From JBEKTW01 sp963727845 (GTDB taxonomy: Bacteria; Bacteroidota; Ignavibacteria; UBA10030; SZUA-254): a DNA stretch of 64,000 bases. The stretch covers positions 620,001 through 684,000 of the forward strand of contig CAVSHI010000003.1 of assembly GCA_963727845.1 (NCBI GenBank), written 5' to 3'. Below are positions 33,682 to 43,638 of this stretch, one piece after another; positions within the stretch are counted from its first letter, which is position 1, and each line of letters begins with the position of its first letter. The notes beneath the pieces are model-generated. The model searched no databases. It had not been told where the DNA came from and was given only the letters and a program-made list of their open reading frames with translations. The translations under genes and the position numbers were made by a program.

Positions 33682-33993
33682 TGCGGAATTACCTTTTAGG
33701 TGTTTTCGGAAATAAAGTTTCTCCTTACAAAATGAATATATTACTTTTCCGCTGAAATCCCAATGCCCGAAGGCAATTCCCGGCGGGATCGAAAAGAGCG
33801 TCCGCCTCATTGATATTGAGGCAATCGCGAACATATGGCACGGGTTTTACTTCAGGGAGGACTGTACATCCGGTTCATCCGGCTGCCTCGCGGGGGACGA
33901 AGGAATCGGTGCAGGGCCGGAACGGGACAAAAATGAAGAAGGCCGGATCGCTCCAGCCGTTCTCCATTTCTAATCCACTTCCTGTTTACCGGC
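33682..33993. other. Spacer between kinase and pilin-like gene
   Basis: 312 bases upstream of the histidine kinase. No open frame or RNA gene supported. A terminator of the pilin-like gene and a kinase promoter would be expected here but none is clear. Confidence 0.5.
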
Positions 33994-35049
33994 CTATTCA
34001 AACCACTGGCTCACCGTATTGACGTAGTACTTGCTGAGCTTTGCCATGGCCTTGACGATCTGGAGCGTTGCGCTGCTGTACAGCATCTGCGATTGATTCT
34101 TCAATCCGAGGTCTTGACCATGTTGCATGAAAAGAAGAGAGCCGAGGATTCTACTGGTTCCATCCAGGGTCAAATAGCTGGACCCGGAAGCATTACCATA
34201 GCAAATCACCATGCCATTCCACCGCAGGTTCCCCGGCGCAGTGGCATTTCCCCGAATGATGAGAATTCCCCATCCTACGTACTGGCTGTCAAACACGGCA
34301 GGATTAATAGTGCCGGCATCAACATAAACGATCACAGGATTTTGAGCAGAGCCCCACGCCGCGTTGGGCAAATGCATCTGCACGGTTCCTGCTGCCCTGT
34401 ATACGTAATCCGCGTTCGCCACCAGCGTATCGATATAGGCCGAAGGTGTCACGCTTGCATCGACTCTTAGTTTGAGAGAGTTCCGGGAATAACCATTAAC
34501 ATTCCACAGGGTGGAAGAATAAAAATTGATGTCCAGGCTATCCTTCGCCGTCGGCACCGTGACATCGAAAACGTCATTCGTTCTCGTTGCCGTCAACGCG
34601 CCGGAAGTGTCATGGTCGCGCCCGTCAATCGTCAGTGGCAGGCCAAGCGTCGAATCAGGAGATGCCTCGAAACGAACTGCCGCCTTGTAGACCGGCTTGG
34701 GCAAGTATTTGATGTGGTGGAAGAGAGCGGCACTCGCGGTATACGAATTGTCCTGATAATTGCCGGTCGATTGCACTCTGATCGTGTCACCGGTAACGAT
34801 AGCATTGACAACGTAACTTCCACCTTCCAGGTCTCCCGAAAGCGTGAACGATGAGACGCTGGCAAAGCCGGAATCAATCGTAAGGCGGGCGAGACTCAAA
34901 CCATCATACGCAATCTCTCGAGCGACATCGGTACTGACATATGTAGCGATGTTCTCGGAGGACTGAACGTTCTTCGTGTTGAGCGTCGTATTGATGATCC
35001 CAAAGAACACCATCAATCCGAGTACTGAGAGTATTGCGTTATTTCCCAT
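33994..35049 (-). CDS. Pilin-like/PilX-like surface assembly protein
   Basis: 351 residues. A short N-terminal hydrophobic segment (NAILSVLGLMVFFGIINTTLN) directly at the start, followed by a polar stalk helix and a large beta-rich domain, resembles minor pilins and PilX-like proteins rather than a cleaved signal protein. The C-terminal half (WGILIIRGNATAPGNLRWNGMVICYGN) resembles proteins annotated as 'pilus assembly PilX N-terminal domain' or DUF-type adhesin parts. A strong GGAGGG before 35049 sets the start. No prepilin peptidase or pilus motor gene is nearby, so the assignment is tentative. Confidence 0.55.
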   Translation of the reverse strand: MGNNAILSVLGLMVFFGIINTTLNTKNVQSSENIATYVSTDVAREIAYDGLSLARLTIDSGFASVSSFTLSGDLEGGSYVVNAIVTGDTIRVQSTGNYQDNSYTASAALFHHIKYLPKPVYKAAVRFEASPDSTLGLPLTIDGRDHDTSGALTATRTNDVFDVTVPTAKDSLDINFYSSTLWNVNGYSRNSLKLRVDASVTPSAYIDTLVANADYVYRAAGTVQMHLPNAAWGSAQNPVIVYVDAGTINPAVFDSQYVGWGILIIRGNATAPGNLRWNGMVICYGNASGSSYLTLDGTSRILGSLLFMQHGQDLGLKNQSQMLYSSATLQIVKAMAKLSKYYVNTVSQWFE

Positions 35050-35333
35050 AAGCTTCCCTCCAATATATATAGAGATGGCTATTCGAAACAATGGGCACGA
35101 GACGCATTTTCTTGTAATCCAACTTTTGTTCGCACGTAGTCCTTGGACTACGAGGCTAACCACTTAAGAACCATTGAGTTATCGGAATGCATCTGTCTCA
35201 CCACAAAAACCGTGGAATGTCCGCGGCGGCTTTTTGTGATGTGGAACACGTCTTTTGGGGTGGTGGAGACGTGGGAAATTGGGTAAACGGTGGTAGGTTG
35301 GGTTGGGGTTTGAGGTTAAAGGTTCGAGTCGAT
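35050..35333. other. Spacer with a short perfect palindrome
   Basis: No gene seen. CGTAGTCC/GGACTACG at 35135-35152 is a perfect 8-base stem with a 2-base loop in the leader of the pilin-like gene; its role is not known. Confidence 0.45.
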
Positions 35334-35728
35334 TTATGCCGGCGAAACAATCGGCATGCGTGGCGCCACAGCGGTCACCCTGTGAAAGGCGAACAGAATA
35401 AAAACTTCCACTATCGCCGCAGCGATTATGATGATGAGCGGGAAGTCTTGATGCCCTCCGCGGTCGAGAGGCATTCCTGAAGACTGAACATACAGGAAAA
35501 GAAACCGGCCGGCGGGTTAACTAATTTCCCGGAAACGTTTGAGACGAGCATGCCCAAGGAAATGAGAACCGATTGACCGTTGAAATAGATGGCGCCAACC
35601 CCCAGCATTGCAGGAATGGCGGCGGCCTGAGAACTTCGGTGCGCCCGTTCCCATGAACCGTCAAGAAGATTGTCCTTGGTCGCATTTTCTTCCGCGCCAC
35701 TTCGTTCGGTCAATGGAGAACTGTCCAT
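35334..35728 (-). CDS. Small membrane protein, coupled to the upstream gene, probably frameshifted
   Basis: The upstream gene's stop and this ATG share a base (TGATG at 35726-35730), a sign of coupling. In the first frame the 100-residue product has a weakly hydrophobic segment (MLGVGAIYFNGQSVLISLGMLV) and ends at 35426 with nonsense-like sequence. After about 35500 another frame, down to a stop at 35334, encodes a clear membrane helix (FPLIIIIAAAIVEVFILFAF) with a basic end. Joining the two by a one-base shift gives about 130 residues with two membrane helices. Family not recognised. The shift is inferred and the exact point not visible. Confidence 0.35.
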
Positions 35729-36708
35729 CAGATCTCGTACGGCAGAATGAGCGGCGTCCCGCCATCCGGCTCGGGGCCGAACTCGCCCGTTCTCGCCCTC
35801 AGGTCGAAGTAGAGGACGCTGATGTAGATCGGTTCGACGAGCATCGTAATGATAACGCTCAGACATGCAGTCAATCCCACCCCAAGGCCCATCGACGAGA
35901 GAAGCTGCAACGAGAGTTGCGGGTTAGCCTTCTGCGGGTTCATCGTGCTGAGAAGTTTAAAGTACTCACTGAACGAATTCCACATTGCAATGAACATCAC
36001 GGGAGCGGAGACGAGTGAAACCGCAAACTGTACGACAACGCCCAGGAGCAGAAGGATTCCGAAGAGGCGCCACCATTGTCCTTTGACGAGGAATTCGCTC
36101 CGGCTGAACGATCCCAGGACACCCTGCTCTTCCCACGCTATCGCATTGAGGGCCATTGACCAGCGGATCCAATACATGACTGCAAGGGGAATCGTGACAA
36201 AAAAGGCCAGAACACCGACAACGCCGAGAAAGGCCGAACCCGCCGACGCTCCAAGGAAAACGAGGAAAAAAGGAAATAGAAAGAATCCCGCCATGGCAAG
36301 ATAGCAGAGCACAGACTGACCCACCGCACGTCCGAATCGTCTGCTGAGGGTGCGCTGCAATGATTCCCTCCAGCCCAGCGGTTCGTCGTTTATCTCGCCG
36401 CAGGCTATCAACGTCACGGAGAGTTTCGAGGCCAGGTAGGCCAGGAAGTAGATGACGCCGACGCAAGCAATGAAGAGCATTGCGCCAAGAAACACGGAGA
36501 AATCTTTGACGCCGGCCCCTCCCCCTGCCGAGGCATCCTGCAATGCATCTCCCACCATCGAGTAAAAGGCCTGGAGCCCGAGCACGAGCAGGACCGAAGG
36601 AACTCCGAGGAAAATCAGAATGAGGATGATGTTGCGCCCGAACGAATTTATAACTGTCCTGAATGTCCGGTCAAAAATGTCGCCAAGCTGCAGCGGTGTA
36701 AATTGCAT
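35728..36708 (-). CDS. Multi-pass membrane protein of unknown function
   Basis: 326 residues, about six hydrophobic segments. The N-terminus MQFTPLQLGDIFDRTFRTVINSFGRNIILILIF resembles that of proteins with a 'glycerophosphoryl diester phosphodiesterase membrane domain', which have the same amphipathic lead-in (LgdildraFrlyr) followed by six helices, but no enzyme domain is attached. These proteins often precede DUF4129 or transglutaminase genes. Here the next, coupled gene is a small membrane protein. Function unknown; role in envelope biology is a guess. Confidence 0.7.
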   Translation of the reverse strand: MQFTPLQLGDIFDRTFRTVINSFGRNIILILIFLGVPSVLLVLGLQAFYSMVGDALQDASAGGGAGVKDFSVFLGAMLFIACVGVIYFLAYLASKLSVTLIACGEINDEPLGWRESLQRTLSRRFGRAVGQSVLCYLAMAGFFLFPFFLVFLGASAGSAFLGVVGVLAFFVTIPLAVMYWIRWSMALNAIAWEEQGVLGSFSRSEFLVKGQWWRLFGILLLLGVVVQFAVSLVSAPVMFIAMWNSFSEYFKLLSTMNPQKANPQLSLQLLSSMGLGVGLTACLSVIITMLVEPIYISVLYFDLRARTGEFGPEPDGGTPLILPYEI

Positions 36709-36762
36709 GGTTGTGCCTGTTCTCTTGTCAGCACAAACATACTAAATTGCAGGGACAAAAGC

Positions 36763-38110
36763 CTAGAACACCTCGCCCAAATTGACAAAAATGCCCTGTG
36801 AGCCCTGCAGTCCAAAGCCATAATCAACAGCGACATTGGTATCGGAATACTTATTCATTTTGAACCGGATCCCGCATCCGACCCCGGGGTGGAGAACGGT
36901 GAATTGATTGCTCGGCCAGTCGGAAACGCTTTGTACATTGGCAAACACGACGCCCCCAAACAATCCGTCACGTGTGATACCGAAGCGATATTCCGATTCG
37001 AGGGAAACAAGATTTCTTCCTCTGAATCGAGCCTGAATATATCCCCGCCCCTGGTTTGCGTATTCATCCCATGACGAGGCCGGCAAATCGAGGTAGGGCG
37101 GCGTTCCACCCAGAACGAACCAATCGTAACTCCAGAATGCCAGAACATTCCTGGAGTCCGTGGACAACTTGTAATAACTTCTCAAGTCGAGGATCATGGA
37201 CTGCCAGCTTGCATCACTCCCAAGGAATGTGGAATTATTGCGATATATAATAGACGCGTAATATCCTTTGGGTGGATTGATCGGGTTTTGCCTGCCGTCG
37301 TACATCGCATTGAGGGTAAACCCTGAGGAGATTGATCTCAGAGTTTTCTCCGTAACGCTGGAAGTCCGATACCCCTCCCCCGGGGAGCCCGCCATCGGTA
37401 ATATCCCAATGGTCATCGAGGTCATATCCCACACCTGCGTACACGTCCGTGGATATTCTCTTCATTACCGTTTCACGGATCAGAACGTAACGGTAATCCA
37501 ACTGCTCGGCGGCATTTTCCGATGAATGTCCCCCCAGGCCATACGTCAGCTCCGGGTATTTGTAGTATATCCAATCGCCGAGGATATTGTAAGAATTTCC
37601 AGAAGTCCAGACATTGGATTGAAACGGCAACAGAATTTGATTTCTGAGAGTATACGTTGGGTTGAAATTGAACGTCGACAGATTCACGCTATCAATGTCA
37701 TCCGTGTAAATTCCGGCGTTTGCCCCGATTGTGACTGCAAATTGTGTGCTCAACGAATACCCCGCGGCCGGCATCGCGGCCATATAGAGTTTTCCCTTTT
37801 CTTTGCGCACGGTATCCGAGCTACTGATATCCATATTGAACAGCATTTTCAGAATATCGAAAGCATCCCGTTGTTCCGCGAGATCGCTCTTCATTGTTGT
37901 CCCCGGAGAACCGGTGGGCTCAGCTATGAACACACCCGTCGAATCGGCACCATCTTTCAAGCAATAGTTCATACCGATGTTTGATTGCTGGGCGTACGAA
38001 TTTACACACAGGAACGTGGAACACAGAAATGCAACCACGTCACTGATTTTTCGAAAGTATCCCGCAGTGCGTTTCCGGTCTATCCCTGGAGTCATTTGCA
38101 CGTTATCCAT
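36763..38110 (-). CDS. Omp85/BamA-like outer-membrane barrel, interrupted by a frameshift
   Basis: About 448 residues when joined. The N-terminal part has an export signal (AFLCSTFLCVNSYAQQ) and goes straight to beta strands; the C-terminal part has the surface-antigen (D15) barrel marks: LNAMYDGRQNPINPPKGYY, GRGYIQARFRGRNLVSLESEYRFGI (the conserved RG loop) and a final strand ending GIFVNLGEVF with terminal aromatic. No POTRA domains, so it is a stand-alone 16-strand-type barrel rather than BamA itself. The frame changes at 37377-37385 (runs of C and G): removing one base joins DITDGGLPG to EGYRTSSV. An assembly slip is the likely reason. Function (lipid or protein passage) unknown. Confidence 0.8.
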
Positions 38111-38231
38111 TGGACAAGTTTTTGCTTATATGTATGTTTCTTCCAATTCTTCAGCGCTTTAACTGTGTGTGAACGGGCAGCTCGCGCATGTAGAATGAAT
38201 TGTTCCGGACCAAGGGTAAGAAAAGCAGGTC

Positions 38232-38645
38232 CTAAGAAAAGACCCTGAGAGATGTCCCGTTTAACGTTGTGTTGTATTTCCCGAGTGCACTGCCGGCGGG
38301 CCCGTTGATCACCGAACCGTTTGTAGCAAATCTTGAGCCATGCGCCGGACAGTAAAAAGAGTTTGTCCCCAGGTCATAATAGACAGCGTTTCCCTGGTGA
38401 GTGCATGCCGAGCTGACGGCGATGTATCCGCTCGGCGCGTGCGCTACAATAATGCCGCCGTTGTACAGATATCCTCCGACGGATTTCAACGCGGCGCTGG
38501 CTGCATTAGTAAGATCCAGGGTAAAATCAACATTCGTAGGCGCTGTGATTCCCGAGTCGGGCACTTTGCATCCGCCGAGGCAGTAGCTGCAAGCGAGGAC
38601 CGCCGAGCCAACCCAGAAGATTGACAGGAATTCCTTTCTATTCAT
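38232..38645 (-). CDS. Rieske [2Fe-2S] lipoprotein
   Basis: Exported electron-transfer or oxidoreductase subunit, 137 residues. The cluster motifs are intact: CTHQGN and CPAHGSRF (Cys-X-His and Cys-X2-His), preceded by the GGIIVAHAPSGYIAVSS strands. The N-terminus NRKEFLSIFWVGSAVL ... LGGCK reads as a signal with a lipobox (LGGC), so a lipid-anchored protein facing the periplasm. AAGGGA before the ATG at 38645 supports the start. No cytochrome b partner is present, so a complex III role is unlikely. It is similar in layout to small QcrA/Rieske-like proteins of unknown task. Confidence 0.88.
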   Translation of the reverse strand: MNRKEFLSIFWVGSAVLACSYCLGGCKVPDSGITAPTNVDFTLDLTNAASAALKSVGGYLYNGGIIVAHAPSGYIAVSSACTHQGNAVYYDLGTNSFYCPAHGSRFATNGSVINGPAGSALGKYNTTLNGTSLRVFS

Positions 38646-39078
38646 CAGTTCCCTTCCGCTCTCATGGATAATGGATTGTGCGTTTACCGGGTTGAGCAAC
38701 ACAGGAAAATGCTCTGCTGTAATGTGCGCAGCTTCTCACGAAGCCGATATGGCGGTCTCCTGCGTAGGTTAGCACTTAATTACAGAACATTGGATCCCGA
38801 CCGGAGGTTCCACCACCGAAAAAAGAGCGTCTCTGGGACTGGTCGGCGAAGTCCAAACCCCTTCTGGTCTTGGCAACTGGGGGTTTCATATTTCTCCGCC
38901 CAAATAAAAATGAGTCGGCTTGGATACCAATTGGATCTGAACATAGAAATCACTAACATTTTAGTTGTCGGATTGGGAGGCAGAGCTATTATCAAACGAT
39001 TGCAAAGGGGAAACAAACATTACAACGGGAATAAATGTTGCCGGAATTGCCCGACAATATGTGTGAAGGATGACACGA
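38646..39078. other. Divergent spacer with a candidate promoter
   Basis: No gene seen. TTGTCG-N16-TATTAT at 38965-38992 on the plus strand may be a promoter for the outer-membrane protein gene. Confidence 0.4.
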
Positions 39079-39819
39079 ATGAGAATGCGAAGGTCTCGGG
39101 ACGGTATATGCGTTGCGCTTTCATTTTCATTAGCATCGGTGGCATTTGCCGGTCCTCCATTCAAGACTGATGACCCACAACCCGTTGACTATCGCCACTG
39201 GGAATTCTATGTCGCATCGGAGCAGGAATTCCAGACTCATTCAACCGGCGCTACCTGTCCTCACTTCGAAGTGAACTACGGGGTCATTCCCAACGTTCAG
39301 TTGCACGTTGTTGTCCCCCTCGGCTATGTCCACACAGTCCAAGGAACCCATTATGGTTATTCCGACACGGAGTTTGGCACCAAATACCGGTTCATTCAGG
39401 AAACGGAGACGGTTCCTCAGGTAGGAGTCTTCCCCCTGATCGAGATTCCTACGGGAAATGAAAACGAACAACTAGGAGCGGGGAACGTCCAACTCTACGT
39501 TCCCGCATGGGTTCAGAAGAGCTGGGGAAAGCTGACAACGTATGCGGGCGGAGGATACTGGTATAATCCGGGCGCAAGCGAAAAGAACTCCCTATTCACG
39601 GGCTGGCAAGCTCAATACGATTTCTCGGAAGTTGTCACTCTCGGCGGAGAAGCATTTTACCAGGCAGTTGACGGCCAGAGCCCGGGATCAGGCGTGGGAT
39701 TTAATTTCGGCGGCTTTATCAACGCCAGCGAAAACCACCATATCCTGTTTTCTCTTGGGCGCAGCCTCTCCGGTGAATCCACTATTACCGGCTATCTCGG
39801 CTATCAACTCACGATTTGA
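39079..39819 (+). CDS. Outer-membrane protein, MetA-pathway-of-phenol-degradation-like
   Basis: 246 residues. Signal peptide (VALSFSLASVAFAG) then GPPFKTDDPQPVDYRHWEFYV, the conserved start of the 'transporter/phenol degradation MetA-like' barrel family, with alternating beta strands to the end (ITGYLGYQLTI). The family's members are predicted beta-barrels, found in many Gram-negatives; link to phenol uptake is only by the family name. The start at 39079 leaves GAAGG nine bases upstream; the ATG at 39070 would overlap that site. Confidence 0.75.
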   Translation: MRMRRSRDGICVALSFSLASVAFAGPPFKTDDPQPVDYRHWEFYVASEQEFQTHSTGATCPHFEVNYGVIPNVQLHVVVPLGYVHTVQGTHYGYSDTEFGTKYRFIQETETVPQVGVFPLIEIPTGNENEQLGAGNVQLYVPAWVQKSWGKLTTYAGGGYWYNPGASEKNSLFTGWQAQYDFSEVVTLGGEAFYQAVDGQSPGSGVGFNFGGFINASENHHILFSLGRSLSGESTITGYLGYQLTI

Positions 39820-40100
39820 CTCTGCAAGGGGCTTCAGTGTGAAACTCGAGCTGGGAACGATGTCCGCCGATAGGATTGAGTCAATTCTCGAACCGGGGGC
39901 ATTCGTGCTTTTTCTCCTGAGGTCTTAGTTGTTCCATTCAGCGGCATTGCTGATGGTATCGTGCGTGCACCCCTCCGCTTCCCTGCGCGGGCATTGTTCG
40001 GAGGCGGGATTTGTTTCCGTAGAGTGGAATCCGACGCGGAACGTTCTTTGCTTCCTGGACGTTTTGAATTGGGATAGGCCACATTGAGAAGGAGAGACTC

Positions 40101-41291
40101 ATGGTGAGGGATTATGTCAATTTTGACGAGTTCAAAATCGCCGGGGAAATTCCTCTATTAATAAAACTCCGGCTGAAACATCTCCTGAAGAGAAAACGCG
40201 CTTCCGGAGGCAGAATACTCGTGGTCGACACATGTATTATCGGCGATTTTATTGCAACGCTTCCCGCCCTACGTACCTTCATCCAATACACCGACAGCGA
40301 GGTTGACCTGATTGTGTCGCCGCCCGTAAAGTCGATCGCAGAATCGATCAGGGGAGTGCGCAAGGTTTATACGGCCAGATCGATCTACAACAGAAGCACG
40401 GAGAAACAAGACGAGCCTACGATTCTTCCGTCTGAATATGAGCGGGTGCTGGTTTTACGAATCAGCCCCGATGCGTATGAATTGTTGAGTCGTGTCAAAT
40501 TTTCGGATCTGTCGACGTATGATATTCCGCTCCTCAAGTACTTCGCCCATCTCGTATGGAATATTTATTGGAAAAAGGACGTCCGTCAGTGGCGGGAGGT
40601 CAATTATGAAATTGTCGGAATAGCAGAACCCGATAGGAACCCGGATTTCGATGATATCTTCTGTATCAATGAAGCCGAGTACAATCGGGTGAAAGATCTC
40701 CCTGAAATGCGTGGCGCGAGAAAACGCGTCGTCATCCATACGGGCTCCGGGTGGCGTGTAAAACTCTGGGACAATGAGAAATGGATTGAGGCGATCAGAA
40801 ATATCAACCGGCTGGGAGATTTCGACTTCATATTCGTTGGAGGCGGCGAGCAGGAGGAGAGAACATTCGAGTATATCCAGCAACGGGTGGACTTTAGGCT
40901 CAAGTCGCTGGTGAACAAGGTTGACCTCAAAGCTACCCTGCTGGTCATGCGGCTGAGTGATTATTTCATAGGCATCGACAGCGGTCCGAGGAACATGGCT
41001 CACCTCGCCGACCTCAGAAGCATCACCTTGCTCGGCCCGGCTCCGAAAAACTTCATGCCGGTCAATAATCTGGATGTCATCATCGATAAATTCACGTGCC
41101 GGTGCAAGAGTCTTTTTTACCTTCACAAGGTCAGTGCAATTCATGACATTTCATCCGATGACGTTCTGGATGGGTTCAAGAGACTTGTCACACCTCCCGT
41201 TCCGGTTGAGGGGTGGTCCGTAGCACGGCCCGCGGTGCCGAGAATGAGAGTTTTTCGTGGTCGCAAGATACGCGTTCCGATAAGCGCCTGA
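40101..41291 (+). CDS. Glycosyltransferase family 9 (heptosyltransferase-like)
   Basis: 396 residues, GT-B fold enzyme that usually adds heptose to lipopolysaccharide core. The N-terminal Rossmann domain has RILVVDTCIIGDFIATLPAL (the Gly-Asp motif), and the C-terminal nucleotide-sugar part has VVIHTGSGWRVKLWDNEKW and FIGIDSGPRNMAHLADL, where the heptosyltransferase (D/N)SGPxHxA pattern appears as DSGPRNMAHLA. It has AAGGAG before the start. Single gene, with no other LPS genes nearby, so its exact acceptor is unknown. Confidence 0.88.
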   Translation: MVRDYVNFDEFKIAGEIPLLIKLRLKHLLKRKRASGGRILVVDTCIIGDFIATLPALRTFIQYTDSEVDLIVSPPVKSIAESIRGVRKVYTARSIYNRSTEKQDEPTILPSEYERVLVLRISPDAYELLSRVKFSDLSTYDIPLLKYFAHLVWNIYWKKDVRQWREVNYEIVGIAEPDRNPDFDDIFCINEAEYNRVKDLPEMRGARKRVVIHTGSGWRVKLWDNEKWIEAIRNINRLGDFDFIFVGGGEQEERTFEYIQQRVDFRLKSLVNKVDLKATLLVMRLSDYFIGIDSGPRNMAHLADLRSITLLGPAPKNFMPVNNLDVIIDKFTCRCKSLFYLHKVSAIHDISSDDVLDGFKRLVTPPVPVEGWSVARPAVPRMRVFRGRKIRVPISA

Positions 41292-41446
41292 AAAGAGAGT
41301 TCCCGCCCTATTTCCCTACACTGCGACTGATTATGACATGAGAAGAAATTGACATCGGGATACGGGTTTTAGATAACGTACGCGGAATTGCATATAACAC
41401 AATAACTAACAGATGGTCGCTCATAATTATGGATAGGAGCAGATGA

Positions 41447-43018
41447 ATGAAAAATTTCTTCGGATTCGTTCTTGCGTTGGTGATGTTGTGCACATGCTAT
41501 GTTGCCACCGCACAAATCACAAATTTAACGGTCAACGGCGCCACAACCACTTTCTCCATAACGTCGGGCGACACCATCCGGTGGCAGTACAACATCAACC
41601 CGGTGGGCGCAACCGTGAACGGTGAATTATGGTACAACGTCAATCAAAACGGGGTGATCGATACTGCGGTCGATAAACAGTTCCTTGCATTCAGGCAAAC
41701 CGACGGTGACACCAACGGAAACGGAGGTCCCCCTGATATGGATGGACTGGCAAACGGACATGTCCTTTTCTATCAACCCATTGGTTTCGCGCCCGGGAAG
41801 TATATCTTCAAGCTGTCATACAACTCTGATGTGCACATTGTTACCGGAACGATGTTGCCTCTATTGTCGCCGTCGCACACTATTTCGGGGACTGTCACAC
41901 CGCCTCTCTCGATGGACCCCCGATATATCTTCGTACAGGTGAAGGCCAACACTCATGGAAACAGCGACAAGTCGTGGGATGCCATTACGGACTCCGCCGG
42001 GAACTTCACGATCGCGATGAGCGCGGACACTTCGGGAAACCCATGGGACGTGCGATTTGCGGACCAGTACAACCCCTTTCCCCCTTCGATACCCAATCCA
42101 TCGGACTACAGCATCACAATCAGCGCGCCAAGCTACGGCGGAATGAATTTTGGATTCCTCGTGGCGGCTGCGCAGGTCGCAGGATACTTGAAAGATGAAA
42201 ACCAAATCCCGTTACCGGGCCAGTCGGTCGAAGCATCCAGAAGCGATGGAGGCGTTAACCGTCAATCCAAAACGAACGTGTCAGGGTTCTTCCAGATCGG
42301 ACTTCAATCTTCGGAACTGACAACGCAGACCTGGCAGCTGCAATCCGATTGCAATTGCAATAACGGAGTCACGGGCAACGACCTCATCGCATTGGCACAG
42401 TTGCCCATGATAACCTCGGGCGAGAGCTTAAACGTAGCACTGACCGTCTACTATGCGAATTCTCAGATCACGGGACGGGTAACATTCAACGGCAACCCTC
42501 CCCAATTCCCGTTGATGGTGCTCGCCACGAACATGGACACAGCGCAGGCTCAGACGTGGAGTGATTCTGCTACAGGAAACTTCACACTGAACGTCAGCGA
42601 CAAGATTCGCAATTACTCTATTTTTGTCACAAACACCGGGCTGAATGCACAGCAACAGAATATCGTAGCCCATGCCGGCCAAACGGGAGTCATCGTGAAT
42701 CTCACCACAACGTCGGTCGAACAACATCCTCCGGGAATTCCGACCAAGGTTGCTCTGGGTCAGAATTATCCAAATCCGTTCAACCCGACGACGGTCATCA
42801 ATTATGAACTGCCGAAAGAAGAGTACGTTCATCTGGTTGTGTATGACATGTTGGGAAGAGAAGTTGCGACGCTGGTGAATGGAATGCAGCAGGCAGGCAG
42901 TAAATCGATAGAATTCAATGCAGCCTCCGCCGTAGGCGGACTGCCGAGCGGACTGTATTTCTACCGCATGACCGCAGGATCCTTCAGCGAGACGAAAAAA
43001 CTACTTTACCTGAGATAG
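41447..43018 (+). CDS. Secreted T9SS protein with carboxypeptidase-regulatory-like domains
   Basis: 523 residues. Signal peptide (MKNFFGFVLALVMLCTCYVATAQ), a region of Ig-like strands (about 30-140), then two carboxypeptidase-regulatory-like sandwiches (HTISGTVTPPLSMDPRYIF; AQVAGYLKDENQIPLPGQSV) and a T9SS type A sorting domain (LGQNYPNPFNPTTVI ... GGLPSGLYFYRM ... KKLLYLR). Expected at the cell surface. No catalytic site seen. A strong terminator follows. The same C-terminal domain ends the proteins at 8478, 46843 and 52121. Confidence 0.9.
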   Translation: MKNFFGFVLALVMLCTCYVATAQITNLTVNGATTTFSITSGDTIRWQYNINPVGATVNGELWYNVNQNGVIDTAVDKQFLAFRQTDGDTNGNGGPPDMDGLANGHVLFYQPIGFAPGKYIFKLSYNSDVHIVTGTMLPLLSPSHTISGTVTPPLSMDPRYIFVQVKANTHGNSDKSWDAITDSAGNFTIAMSADTSGNPWDVRFADQYNPFPPSIPNPSDYSITISAPSYGGMNFGFLVAAAQVAGYLKDENQIPLPGQSVEASRSDGGVNRQSKTNVSGFFQIGLQSSELTTQTWQLQSDCNCNNGVTGNDLIALAQLPMITSGESLNVALTVYYANSQITGRVTFNGNPPQFPLMVLATNMDTAQAQTWSDSATGNFTLNVSDKIRNYSIFVTNTGLNAQQQNIVAHAGQTGVIVNLTTTSVEQHPPGIPTKVALGQNYPNPFNPTTVINYELPKEEYVHLVVYDMLGREVATLVNGMQQAGSKSIEFNAASAVGGLPSGLYFYRMTAGSFSETKKLLYLR

Positions 43019-43062
43019 GCGGGGTCGCCCCGAAGAAACAGATCCATACACTGTTATAGTAG

Positions 43063-43092
43063 AAAAGCAGCCAACACAACGGCTGCTTTTTT
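43063..43092 (+). terminator. Intrinsic terminator after the T9SS gene
   Basis: AAAAGCAGCC, an 8-base loop, GGCTGCTTTTTT: ten paired bases and a T run, 45 bases after the stop codon. Confidence 0.92.
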
Positions 43093-43151
43093 CATTTCAT
43101 GCGTGGTGTCTGCACACAATGAACCGCAGGTGAATCCGCCGGCCGGCAAAC

Positions 43152-43180
43152 TTGAAATTAACCGTTCGTTTGAGTAAGTT
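43152..43180 (+). promoter_or_regulatory. Candidate promoter TTGAAA-N17-TAAGTT
   Basis: TTGAAA and TAAGTT with a 17-base spacer, 46 bases before the small gene at 43227. The spacer's CGTTCGTTTGAG also resembles the tRNA-side promoter at 60838-60866. Confidence 0.5.
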
Positions 43181-43226
43181 TCCTCATTCATTTGGAGACC
43201 GATACCCAACACTAAAAGGAATCAGA

Positions 43227-43538
43227 ATGAAATTCTTCTTTCCTGGAGCTAAAGATCCTCAAAAAGCCGAGGAGTTATACAGGGGAATCAGGGAATTTAA
43301 TTCCGGCATAGTCAAAATATCTCCTCGCCGTATTTGTGCCATTCATTACGTTCGCAATAAGAAATCCGAATATGTAGAAGTCGGAAAGCTGCTTCCGGCG
43401 ATAGAGGATATCGTGCTTGCCATCCTTGAGACGCAGTATGTTTATTATGTCTGCACACTTAATCGTGGCGGCGGAAGCGGAGAACCGGTTTCGATTGCGC
43501 GGCCCGATGTTAGGAAGGTAATTGATTTTGAACCCTGA
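43227..43538 (+). CDS. Small protein of unknown function
   Basis: 103 residues, no recognised family. AAAGGAA before the ATG at 43227 sets the start. It begins MKFFFPGAKDPQKAEELYRGIREF, has an internal YVEVGKLLPAIEDIVLAILETQYVYYVCT and ends in a hydrophilic tail; no signal peptide or helix. It looks like a compact soluble domain. The rhamnosidase-like gene follows on the same strand about 100 bases later. Confidence 0.6.
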   Translation: MKFFFPGAKDPQKAEELYRGIREFNSGIVKISPRRICAIHYVRNKKSEYVEVGKLLPAIEDIVLAILETQYVYYVCTLNRGGGSGEPVSIARPDVRKVIDFEP

Positions 43539-43638
43539 TGTCTTTTCACCTATGTTTGAAACACAAACAGCAAGATTAAGAAAAATGACAACAATCATAA
43601 ATCCAGGAAGACAGCCGCGGAAATTAAAGTCTGGAGCA

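Noticed and set aside
35135..35152. Riboswitch in the pilin-like leader
   Set aside because: Only a single 8-base palindrome; none of the conserved blocks of known c-di-GMP or other riboswitches was seen.
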